A DNA stretch of 64,000 bases from Pyxidicoccus xibeiensis. GTDB taxonomy: Bacteria; Myxococcota; Myxococcia; Myxococcales; Myxococcaceae. The notes under the pieces are model-generated. The model searched no databases. It had not been told where the DNA came from and saw only the letters and a program-made list of their open reading frames with translations. The stretch covers positions 1 to 64,000 of the forward strand of contig NZ_JAJVKV010000007.1 of NCBI RefSeq assembly GCF_024198175.1, read 5' to 3'. This document shows, piece after piece, positions 31,684 through 39,613 of this stretch. Position 1 is the first letter of the stretch. Each line of letters starts with the position of its first letter. Position numbers and translations under genes: made by a program.

Positions 31684-34533
31684 ATGACACCTCCCGCCCT
31701 CCGCCGGAGGTCCTGGTCTCGCGCCCTGCCGTGGCTCACAGCCGTGCTCCTCGTCGCCTGCAAGGGCACGGGCACCACGCCCGCGCCGGCGCCCGCCGCG
31801 GCGGCCTCGAAGCCGGACGCCGCCACCACCGCGCGCGTGACTCCGGATGCGGGCCCCACCTCCGCCGCGGCGACGGAGCAGGACAGTGCGGTGCCGCGTG
31901 AGGCGCTGGCCGGCATCGTCACCCGCTACCGGCAGAACATCGTCCTCGCCGAGGGCGAGGCCACCCTGGACGAGGAGACCCGCGAGCGCATCTCCATCGT
32001 CGGCCGCATGCTCTTCGAGGAGAACCGCCACGCGCTGGAGTCCCTTGGCGAGCGGCTCTCCTCCGCGCTGACCTCCGGCACGTCTTCCAGCGCGCCCGTC
32101 ACCGTCACCGCGTTCCTCGACTGGCTGGAGCAGGACGCGGAGCTGCGCGACGCCGACAAGCTCGCCTTCCGGGACACGCTGGCGGACCTGCGGGACGCGC
32201 TCACGGCGCTCACCCCGGCGCCCGCGTGGAAGGCGGCTCTGCTCGCGCGCGTGGAGGAGGACCAGCGCGCGCTGCAGACCATCCAGTCGCTCTACGAGAA
32301 GGAGCTGCAGGCCATCTTCGGCCGCTTCGAGACGCGCGGCATGACGGTGCGCCGCGAGGCCTGGGAGGCGTACCTCGCCTTCCTCAAGTCCCGCTACACG
32401 CGCGAGTCCATCCTCCAGTCCTTCGAGGAGACGCTGCGCCCGCTGGGCGAGGGCCTGCGCGGCAAGGGGCCTCGCAAGAAGGAGGACCCGACCATCATCA
32501 CCGGCAACTCCCTGCCGCCGAAGACGCTCGTCCTCACCTTCGACGACGGACCCCACCCGCGCCACACCGCCTCCGTGCTGGCCACGCTGGAGAAGTTCGG
32601 AGTGAAGTCCATCTTCTTCGAGGTGGGGCACAACGTCGCCGTCCCCGCGAAGGACGCGGCGGACGCGGGCACCCTCAGCCGCACGTCGGCGGCGGAGTAC
32701 TCCGAGCGCATCCTCCAGGGCGGGCACCTGCTCGCCAACCACTCGCTGACGCACGCCTTCCTGCCCAAGCTCAGCGACGCGCGGCTGACGCAGGAACTCG
32801 ACGAGTCGAAGCGCATCCTCGAGGAGGTGACGAACAGCCGCGTCACCCTCTTCCGCCCTCCGTACGGCGCGCGCAACGAGAAGGTGCACGCGGCGCTCGC
32901 GGCCCGGCAGCTCAAGGCGTACCTGTGGAACGTGGACTCGCTCGACTGGAGCGACCCGCTGCCCACCTCCATCGCCAACCGCGTGGTGCAGCAGGTGGAG
33001 GCCAATGGCCGCGGCGTCATCCTCCTGCACGACGTGCACAGCCAGACGGCGGAGGCACTCCCGCTCATCCTCGAGACACTCCAGGCCCGGGGCTACCGCT
33101 TCGTCCTCTGGGACGGCAACACGGTGCTCGGTGACACGGCGGCGGACGGCGGCGTGCCCGCGCTGGCGGCGCCCGCGCCCGCGTCGGGCAGCTTCTACCG
33201 GGAGAGCTGGGCGGTGGTCATCGGCATCAACGACTACCAGAAGTGGCCGAAGCTCTCGTACGCGGTGAACGACGCGCGGGGCGTGAAGGAATTGCTGGAG
33301 CGCCGGTTCCGCTTCAAGCCGGAGAACATCACCCTGCTGCTCGACAAGGAGGCCACGCGCGAGCGCATCCTCTCCGTGCTGGGTGACGCGCTGGCGGACC
33401 CGGCGAAGGTGCAGCGCGAGGACCGCGTCTTCGTCTTCTTCGCGGGCCACGGCATCACCCGCCGCCTGCCCAACGGCAAGAGCCTGGGCTACATCGTCCC
33501 GGTGGACGCGGACACGTCCAACTACCAGAGCACGGCCATCTCGATGACCAACTTCCAGGACATCAGCGAGGCCATGCCCGCCAAGCACGCCTTCTTCGTC
33601 ATGGACGCCTGCTACAGCGGCCTGGCGCTGACGCGCGGTGGGGCGCCGGCGGGCGCGGACGTGCGCAAGTACCTGCAGGAAATTACGAAGCGCAGCGTGC
33701 GCCAGGTGCTCACCGCTGGCGGCGCCGACGAGCAGGTGGCGGACCAGGGCCCCAACGGCCACTCCATCTTCACGTGGACGCTGCTGCAGGGGATGGAGGG
33801 GCAGGCGGACCTCAACACCGACGGCTACGTCACCGCCTCCGAGCTGGCCGCCTACGTGGGGCCCACCGTGTCCTCGCTGTCGCGGCAGACGCCCGCCTTC
33901 GGCAGCATGCCCGGGAGCGAGGGCGGCGAGTTCGTGCTCGAGCTGACGCACGAGGGGGAGTTCCTCAGCGAAGACTCCGAGCAGCTCGACTCCGAGGCCA
34001 TCCGCCTCAACGCGGAGCTGGAGCGCGTGCGCACGGAGATTGCCGCGAAGACGGCGCGCAACCAGGCCCTGGCGCGCGAGCTGGAGGAGGCGAAGAGCCA
34101 GCTCTCCCGCCTGCAGGACGCGGGCACCGTGCAGGCCGTCGTGGCCGCGCAGGTGCCCACCGCCACGCCCGCGGAGGAGGCCCGCCGCCGCGGAGACCGC
34201 GGCATGACGCTGTACCGCGAGAAGCGCTACGACGAGGCGCTGGCCGAGTTCATGGCCGCCGCCCGCCTGGACCCCACCGACGCGCAGGCCACCAACAACG
34301 TGGGCTTCGTCCACTTCCGCCGGGGTGAGTACGCCGAGGCGGTGAAGTGGCTGGAGAAGACGCTCACGCTCGACCCGCAGCGCGCGGTGGCGTACCTCAA
34401 CCTGGGTGACGCGCACGACAAGCTGGGCCGCCCGGCGGACGCGGCGAAGGCCTACGGGCGCTACCTGGCGCTGCTGCCGAACGGGCCCGCCGCCGGCTCC
34501 GTGAAGGAGAAGCTGGCGCGACTGAAGCGCTGA
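31684..34533 (+). CDS. Lipoprotein fusing polysaccharide deacetylase, caspase, EF-hand and TPR
   Basis: This 949-residue protein starts with a lipoprotein signal (lipobox LVAC). Residues about 270-485 are a NodB-type deacetylase: LTFDDGPHP, NHSLTH, FRPPYGARN, DSLDW and ILLHDVH supply all five motifs with the metal ligands. Residues about 505-735 are a caspase-like C14 peptidase, with VVIGINDY, catalytic His in FFAGHG and catalytic Cys in MDACYSG. Inside its end lies a canonical EF-hand loop (DLNTDGYVTASE). A coiled coil and three or so TPR units close the protein. It probably acts in the periplasm or on the cell surface, deacetylating a polysaccharide and, perhaps with calcium, cleaving protein. 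Start chosen for the signal peptide. Confidence 0.92.
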   Translation: MTPPALRRRSWSRALPWLTAVLLVACKGTGTTPAPAPAAAASKPDAATTARVTPDAGPTSAAATEQDSAVPREALAGIVTRYRQNIVLAEGEATLDEETRERISIVGRMLFEENRHALESLGERLSSALTSGTSSSAPVTVTAFLDWLEQDAELRDADKLAFRDTLADLRDALTALTPAPAWKAALLARVEEDQRALQTIQSLYEKELQAIFGRFETRGMTVRREAWEAYLAFLKSRYTRESILQSFEETLRPLGEGLRGKGPRKKEDPTIITGNSLPPKTLVLTFDDGPHPRHTASVLATLEKFGVKSIFFEVGHNVAVPAKDAADAGTLSRTSAAEYSERILQGGHLLANHSLTHAFLPKLSDARLTQELDESKRILEEVTNSRVTLFRPPYGARNEKVHAALAARQLKAYLWNVDSLDWSDPLPTSIANRVVQQVEANGRGVILLHDVHSQTAEALPLILETLQARGYRFVLWDGNTVLGDTAADGGVPALAAPAPASGSFYRESWAVVIGINDYQKWPKLSYAVNDARGVKELLERRFRFKPENITLLLDKEATRERILSVLGDALADPAKVQREDRVFVFFAGHGITRRLPNGKSLGYIVPVDADTSNYQSTAISMTNFQDISEAMPAKHAFFVMDACYSGLALTRGGAPAGADVRKYLQEITKRSVRQVLTAGGADEQVADQGPNGHSIFTWTLLQGMEGQADLNTDGYVTASELAAYVGPTVSSLSRQTPAFGSMPGSEGGEFVLELTHEGEFLSEDSEQLDSEAIRLNAELERVRTEIAAKTARNQALARELEEAKSQLSRLQDAGTVQAVVAAQVPTATPAEEARRRGDRGMTLYREKRYDEALAEFMAAARLDPTDAQATNNVGFVHFRRGEYAEAVKWLEKTLTLDPQRAVAYLNLGDAHDKLGRPADAAKAYGRYLALLPNGPAAGSVKEKLARLKR

Positions 34534-34546
34534 GGCACGCCCCGCC

Positions 34547-35368
34547 CTACGCGAAGCGCTCGCGGAAGGCGCGCAGGTTGGGGCCGTCTCCGCCGCGCTC
34601 CCACACCGCGAACACCACCCGGTCGAAGGCTCCTGGAAACTGGTCCAGGGCCTGGGCGAACGCCTCCGCCGCGTCGCCCGGGTCGTTCCGGAAGGCGCCG
34701 CAGCCCCAGGCGCCCAGCACGAGCGTGCGGTGGCCCTGGTGCGCGGCCACCTGGAGCACCTTGCGCGCCCGGGCCTGGAGCACCCCAGGGACGCGGGGGA
34801 GGAGCTCCGGAGTGTTCCTCGCCGCAGCGCCGGCATTGGGCGCGGGGGCGGTGATGAGGGACACGCAGAAGGGCCGCTCCAGCAGGGAGAAGTCCTCGTC
34901 CCGGAAGAAGGGCACGTCCGGCGAGTAGATGATGTGGTCCGTGTAGAGCAGCGACTGCTCCGCGCGGTTGATGTCGTAATAGTCGCGCTGCGTGAGGAGG
35001 CACGCGTAGAGCGCCGAGCAGCGCGCCAGGTCCTCCTCCTGCGCCTTCGCCCCGCCCAGGAAGCCACCGCCCGGGTTCTTCGCGGAGGCGAAGTTGAGCG
35101 CGGCGACGTGCGCCACGCCCTCCTGCTCCACGAGGCGCCGGGACGCCGCGCCCGTCTTCTCCGACGTCACCTCGATTCGAGGCGGGGCGCTGCCCGTGGG
35201 CGACTCGGGCGACATCAGTCGCCTGAAGTCACCGGGCCTGAAGAGCAGCGTCCCGTCCATGGCGCGCTCCACCGCCTCCCGGATGGAGACGGACTGGCCG
35301 GACGGCGCCACGTACTCCCCGCGCTCCACGATATCCACCGTCTCCTGCGCGACTCCCCGCAACGACAT
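34547..35368 (-). CDS. Microbial PARG-like macrodomain hydrolase (TIGR02452 type)
   Basis: The 273-residue protein has the family signature ALNFASAKNPGGGFLGGA followed by QEEDLARCSALY, equivalent to the GGG...QEE catalytic block of poly(ADP-ribose) glycohydrolases. Further blocks are YSPDVPFFRDED, VSLITAPAPN and LVLGAWGCGAFRNDP. The known reaction of the family is removal of ADP-ribose from proteins or polymers, in the cytoplasm. The ATG at 35366-35368 has GGGAG seven bases upstream. A 10-bp imperfect inverted repeat lies 43-77 bp upstream of this start. It converges with the deacetylase-caspase gene with 13 bp between. Confidence 0.9.
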   Translation of the reverse strand: MSLRGVAQETVDIVERGEYVAPSGQSVSIREAVERAMDGTLLFRPGDFRRLMSPESPTGSAPPRIEVTSEKTGAASRRLVEQEGVAHVAALNFASAKNPGGGFLGGAKAQEEDLARCSALYACLLTQRDYYDINRAEQSLLYTDHIIYSPDVPFFRDEDFSLLERPFCVSLITAPAPNAGAAARNTPELLPRVPGVLQARARKVLQVAAHQGHRTLVLGAWGCGAFRNDPGDAAEAFAQALDQFPGAFDRVVFAVWERGGDGPNLRAFRERFA

Positions 35369-35410
35369 GACCCGCTCCCGACCGACGTCTCCATGGGGAT
35401 GGCCCATGGG

Positions 35411-35445
35411 CTTTGTGTCACTTACACACGAACAATGACACGAAG
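35411..35445 (-). promoter_or_regulatory. Inverted repeat, operator candidate for the PARG-like gene
   Basis: CTTTGTGTCA (35411-35420) and TGACACGAAG (35436-35445) are complementary at 9 of 10 positions with a 15-nt spacer. A second, overlapping perfect repeat is TGTGT-CACTT-ACACA (35414-35428). The position just upstream of the start suggests regulator binding; no regulator can be named. Confidence 0.35.
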
Positions 35446-35477
35446 TCCTGACGGGGCCTGGCGCGGATGGGCCGCGC

Positions 35478-36647
35478 CTACTGACAGCCGATGCGCCGGG
35501 TGCTGCTCACCACGACGTTGTCGATGAACGTCTCGGAGCCGGACGGGCCCAGCGGGTGGACGAAGCCATAGCCCACGTGGAAGCTGTTGAAGTCGCGCAT
35601 GCCGATGTCCATGAAGTCATGGGCCAGGGCGCCATCCACGTAGACGCGGGCGTTGCCATGGGTGCTCGTCGCCAGGGGACGGCGAATCTCCCACTCCAGG
35701 CACACCCAGCGGCCCGCGGCCATGCCCAGCGTCACCGGATGCTGACGGTTCCAGCCCTGGCCCACACGGAAGGACCAGTCGTCCAGCGCGAAGCCGCTGT
35801 CCGACATCACCTGAAGCTCGATGCTGCCGAAGTCATTGCTCAGGTTCGCCAGGACGAAGAACGTCCCCATCTGCCCGGGCACGGGGGGCAACGACTGCAT
35901 GTACACGTGTGCGCGAACGAAGAGCTGCGTCCCGAAGACAGGCATGATGGGCTTCGTCCAGCGCGCGATGGCCTGCCCGCCGCCAGTCCGCTCGTCATGG
36001 CCGTCCTCGGTGACGATGTGCAGCTGGCGGTTCTCCGCCACGATGGTGGCGTTCTCTGCGGAGGGCTCCCAGCCATTGAGGCCACAGCCGAACCTCTCGC
36101 AGAGGGCAGCGCCAGCGGGGCACATGCCGGCCGGACTGGTGCGCGGGTCCGTCCCCCCATCGGGGAACGTAACGGGGCCCGCGTCTTGTTCGCCTCCAGT
36201 GCCCGCGTCCGTGTCGCCCGCGTCCTGTTCGCCGCCAGTGCCCGCGTCCGTGTCGCCCGCGTCCGCATTGCCTCCGGAGCACTCGTCCGGGCCTGCATCC
36301 GTACCGGCGTCTTCCGAGGTCCCCGCATCCACACCGGCGTCCTCCGAGGTCCCCGAATCCGCGCCAGCATCCGTCCCTGCATCCTCCGGGGTGCCCGCGT
36401 CTGCTCCAGCATCCGAACCCGCGTCGACCGGGGTGCCAGCATCCGTCCCTGCATCCTCCGGGGTGCCCGCGTCCGTCCCCGCATCCACGGGAGTGCTCGC
36501 ATCGGGCGCTCCGCCCGTGCCGGCATCGGCCCCCGCGTCCACGGAGGTGCCCGCGTCGTCACGGTCGTCGTCGTCCTCCGAGCACCCAGGCACCACACCG
36601 AGCACGAGGACCGCGAGGGACAACCACAGCAAGCGATTGGAGCGCAT
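35478..36647 (-). CDS. Asp-Ala-Gly-rich lipoprotein with a jelly-roll-like domain, copy 1
   Basis: The lipoprotein signal ends in GVVPGC. Residues about 23-155 are a low-complexity linker of hexamer-like repeats (T-D-A-G-T-P, E-D-A-G-T-D and variants), a form common in myxobacterial surface lipoproteins. The last about 200 residues form a beta-rich domain (LCERFG..LNGWEP, IARWTKPI, QLFVRAHVYMQS, VCLEWEIRRP, ARVYVDGALAHDF, GPSGSETFIDNVVVSS) that resembles a concanavalin/LamG-like carbohydrate-binding fold; this is inferred from strand pattern only. GGAAGG precedes the ATG. The next gene upstream is a clear duplicate with a much shorter repeat linker. Confidence 0.85.
   Translation of the reverse strand: MRSNRLLWLSLAVLVLGVVPGCSEDDDDRDDAGTSVDAGADAGTGGAPDASTPVDAGTDAGTPEDAGTDAGTPVDAGSDAGADAGTPEDAGTDAGADSGTSEDAGVDAGTSEDAGTDAGPDECSGGNADAGDTDAGTGGEQDAGDTDAGTGGEQDAGPVTFPDGGTDPRTSPAGMCPAGAALCERFGCGLNGWEPSAENATIVAENRQLHIVTEDGHDERTGGGQAIARWTKPIMPVFGTQLFVRAHVYMQSLPPVPGQMGTFFVLANLSNDFGSIELQVMSDSGFALDDWSFRVGQGWNRQHPVTLGMAAGRWVCLEWEIRRPLATSTHGNARVYVDGALAHDFMDIGMRDFNSFHVGYGFVHPLGPSGSETFIDNVVVSSTRRIGCQ
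36175..36560 (-). repeat. Degenerate 18-bp-type repeats coding for Asp-Ala-Gly linker
   Basis: This stretch of the copy 1 lipoprotein gene is made of degenerate repeats around GACGCCGGnACn. Parts are nearly identical in tandem, for example the two GDTDAGTGGEQDA units encoded near 36184-36260. It is absent from the neighbouring paralogue. Confidence 0.75.
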
Positions 36648-36729
36648 GGAACCTTCCGAGCGGACATGACAAGGGCGCGAGGGGGACGAACCCCACCCGC
36701 GCCCCAATCCCTGACAACAGTACTACCAG

Positions 36730-37602
36730 TTACTGACAGCCGACACGTGCGGTGCTGCTCACCACGACGTTGTCGATGAACGTCTCGGAGCCGGACGGGC
36801 CCTGGGGATGGACGAAGCCGTAGCCCACCATGAAGGTGTTGAACGGGCGCATGCCAATCTTGCCCTCCTCGCCAGTGAACGCGTGGGCCAGCGCCCCGTC
36901 CACGTAGACACGAACGTCACCATGGATGGCCGACGCGGTGGCGCGGCGGACTTCCCATTCCAGGCACACCCATCGACCCGCGGACATGTTCGGGGTGGCG
37001 CCGACAGGCTGTCGGTTCCAGCCCTGGCCAGGCTGAGTGGTCCAGTCATCCAACGCGAAGCCCTGGTCCTTGATGACCTGCAGCTCGATGCCGCCGAAAT
37101 CCGTCTCCGTGTCCGAGAAGAGCACGAAGACGGTGCCCATCTGCCCCTGGTCACCGGGCAGCGACGTCAGGAACACGTGTGCGCGCGCGAAGAGCTGCGT
37201 GCCGAAGGGGGGGATCTTCTTGAGCCACCGGGCAATCGCCTGCTCCTGGGGCCTTTCCACCTTCTCGTCATGACCGTTCTCGGTGAGGACGTGCAGGCGA
37301 CCGCCCTCGGCGGTGATGATGGCGTTCTCCTTCGCGGCCACCCAGCCGTTGGCCTCGGGGCCGCTGCTGAAGTTCTCGCAGATGATGGCGCCGGTGGGGC
37401 ACGTGCCCGCCGGAGAGGTCCCCGGGTCCGAGCCCGCGTCGGGGAACGTGACGGGACCCGAGTCGGGCTCGCCACCGGTGCCGGCGTCCACGGAGGTGCC
37501 CGCGTCGTTGTCCTCGTTGTCGTCGGTCTCACCCGAGCACGCGGGCACCACGCCCAGCGCGAGCACCGCGACGGGCAGCAACAGAAGCCGATTGAAACGC
37601 AT
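36730..37602 (-). CDS. Asp-Ala-Gly lipoprotein with a jelly-roll-like domain, copy 2
   Basis: This 290-residue tandem paralogue of the downstream gene shares the signal pattern (GVVPAC), the GPVTFPDAGSDPGTSPAGTC entry to the domain and the same C-terminal blocks (IARWLKK, QLFARAHVF, VCLEWEVRR, VYVDGALAHAF, GYGFVHPQGPSGSETFIDN). Its Asp/Ala/Gly linker is only about 25 residues, against about 130 in the other copy. GGAAGGA lies five bases before the ATG. The 82-bp gap and shared orientation make co-transcription likely. Probably exposed on the outer membrane and binding a glycan; unproven. Confidence 0.85.
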   Translation of the reverse strand: MRFNRLLLLPVAVLALGVVPACSGETDDNEDNDAGTSVDAGTGGEPDSGPVTFPDAGSDPGTSPAGTCPTGAIICENFSSGPEANGWVAAKENAIITAEGGRLHVLTENGHDEKVERPQEQAIARWLKKIPPFGTQLFARAHVFLTSLPGDQGQMGTVFVLFSDTETDFGGIELQVIKDQGFALDDWTTQPGQGWNRQPVGATPNMSAGRWVCLEWEVRRATASAIHGDVRVYVDGALAHAFTGEEGKIGMRPFNTFMVGYGFVHPQGPSGSETFIDNVVVSSTARVGCQ

Positions 37603-38042
37603 AGGGTCCTTCCGAACCGGACCTGGGGCCCGGTGATGTTTCCGAGTGCCCGCGTGGCGGGCTCGCTCTGGGGGGTGATGAGGTCAGGCGGGCTCCCCGT
37701 GCCGGCGCCGACCGTCCTCAACACCTATCACCCGCACTGTCTCCAGGTCACCCGGGCGGGAGTGACCCCGGGGTCGCACGCGGTTCCGTGACGCTGGGAG
37801 AGCAGCCAGGCAGCGCCCGCCGGAGGTGTGACAGGGAGCGCGCCTACATGTGACCTGGCACCCGGCAGAGCGGGACGCGTGGGCCCGAGCCCCGTGACGC
37901 CATGTCACACCCATGCGCCATACCTGCATGGGCCCGAGTGCCCGGGTCCCTCCAGCCCCGCTGGCCCTGGATCTGCACAACGGGCCCACATCTATTCCTT
38001 CCGACGCCGGCATCGGTGGCTGGCGTCACCCCGAGGAGCATC
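37603..38042. other. Intergenic gap, no gene seen
   Basis: This 440-bp gap between divergent genes should hold promoters for the Asp-Ala-Gly lipoproteins (minus) and the ADYC protein (plus). I see no credible coding frame and no clear palindrome. Confidence 0.35.
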
Positions 38043-39542
38043 ATGAGTCCTGGTGAGTCCATGCAGGGTCCGTGGCGTGGCTGGGCACTGCTGGTGGCCC
38101 TGGCCGCGTGCGCGTGTGGTGGAGTCGCTGACGAGCCGGGAGCCCTCCCCGACGAGACGGGCCTCGAGGCCTCTCGAGACGGAGGCACCGTGAGCGCGCA
38201 GGGCTACGAGCGCCAGGGCGAGCAGCGCAGCGCCTTCCTGCACGCGAGCTACGAGCAGAACGACGCGGGGCCGACCCTCAAGGGCTTCTCGCTGCGCAGC
38301 CTCGCCGCGGGCCGGGGCTCCGTCGTGGACACGGGCGCTGTCCACCAGGGCTCGCTCCAGGTGCGTCGCAGCGTGCAGCAGGGCGTCACGGCAAGCCTCC
38401 TCACCTGCTTCGGGCAGAGCTACGGCGAGGCGCGCGGCTGCGGGTGGAAGTCCGGAGGCGTGGGCCGGTGTACCCCGGGGACGAGCGTCACCGTCTCCAC
38501 GGGCCCCTGCGAGCAGCCGGGCGCCGAGGACACGGTGCTGCGCGTGTGCTCGGGCTTCGCGCCCTGCGAGCACACCTCCACGTCGAAGCTGGCCTCCAAC
38601 GACGACAGCTGCGGCACCCTGGCCGCGCACGCGACCTTCCAGTGCCCGGCGTCGGGGACCTTCTCCGTGCTGGTGGGCGCGTACTCGAGCACCTCGCCAC
38701 TGACGGCCGTGCCGGTGGCCGAGGGCGCCTCCGAGTACCCGCACTTCAACGCCATCCAGCAGGGCGCGGAGCTGAAGGACGCTCGGGTGCAGGCCCTCAC
38801 CACCGATGGGCAGGTCATCCCCATGCGCATCCTGCAGGTGCATGACGAGCTGGGCCCGGACTACGTCCACACCGGCCGCTACGGCGGGGGCGTCACCCAC
38901 CGCTACGTGGTGGCGGAGGAGCGGGCCGACGGTCAGCTCGCGCTGCTGTGCGGCCCCGACGTGGACCATGCCGACACGGGGCAGGGGCTGCCCACGGCGC
39001 TCCCCGTCACGGGCTGGTGGGACACCAGCGGCGCGCGACAGGAGGACCCGGGGTTCTTCACCTTCTCGTGCGGCAGGGGTGTCATCGCCAAGTGCTACCG
39101 CTGGGGCTACCGGCCCTGGGATGAGCGCTCGGCGCAGGGAAGCGGCATGTCCGCGGCGATGCTCCACCAGACCTGCACCCGCATGGCTCGCGCGGACTAC
39201 TGCGGCGACGGCAGGAGCTGGACGGTGAACGACACCCCCGTCAACCTCTGGGACACCGCGGACATCCAGACGCGCGACACCCCTCGCAGCGGCCACTCCT
39301 TCGAGTCGGGCTGGATGCCCTGGGGCGCCATCTGCCTGAACCACGTGCGCTGGTCGCACGCGCCGACTGACGTCTTCTACGAGGGCTGCCCCACCCTCTT
39401 CGACAACATCCAGCAGCCCGACGGCGGCGTCCAGCGTGTCCCCCGCTACTGCGACAGCATGGAGCAGGCGCTGGAGAAGGAGGCGTGGACGCCCCTCTTC
39501 AACGAGTCCGCGCTGAACCTCTTCCCCGGCACGCGGCGGTAG
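38043..39542 (+). CDS. ADYC-domain secreted lipoprotein
   Basis: The protein has 499 residues. The signal peptide ends in LAACACGG, a lipobox. The C-terminal half carries the motif MARADYCGDGRSWT that names the ADYC domain, a module known mainly from myxobacterial extracellular proteins. It is accompanied by conserved cysteines (IAKCYRWGYRPW, HQTCTRMARADYC, GAICLNHVRW, YEGCPTLFDN) likely in disulfides. The N-terminal half has a separate beta-rich, Cys-containing region (LLTCFGQSYGEARGCGW, CSGFAPCEH) resembling a pre-peptidase C-terminal domain. GAGGAG lies four bases before the ATG at 38043. No enzymatic role is known. Confidence 0.88.
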   Translation: MSPGESMQGPWRGWALLVALAACACGGVADEPGALPDETGLEASRDGGTVSAQGYERQGEQRSAFLHASYEQNDAGPTLKGFSLRSLAAGRGSVVDTGAVHQGSLQVRRSVQQGVTASLLTCFGQSYGEARGCGWKSGGVGRCTPGTSVTVSTGPCEQPGAEDTVLRVCSGFAPCEHTSTSKLASNDDSCGTLAAHATFQCPASGTFSVLVGAYSSTSPLTAVPVAEGASEYPHFNAIQQGAELKDARVQALTTDGQVIPMRILQVHDELGPDYVHTGRYGGGVTHRYVVAEERADGQLALLCGPDVDHADTGQGLPTALPVTGWWDTSGARQEDPGFFTFSCGRGVIAKCYRWGYRPWDERSAQGSGMSAAMLHQTCTRMARADYCGDGRSWTVNDTPVNLWDTADIQTRDTPRSGHSFESGWMPWGAICLNHVRWSHAPTDVFYEGCPTLFDNIQQPDGGVQRVPRYCDSMEQALEKEAWTPLFNESALNLFPGTRR

Positions 39543-39613
39543 CGCGCCTCTGCCGCGGGGGGTGGGGACTGGCGGCGGGAACGGAAAAGGGGTCCACTCC
39601 CGGGGCGCTCCCG

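Noticed and set aside
31510-35067. Very long minus-strand open frame opposite the deacetylase-caspase gene
   Set aside because: It is a GC-rich antisense shadow. The plus strand encodes recognisable catalytic motifs throughout.
35414-35445. MrpC-type (GTGT...ACAC) binding box
   Set aside because: Half-site sequence is similar, but the spacing does not match the consensus I know, so I list it only as an unnamed operator candidate.
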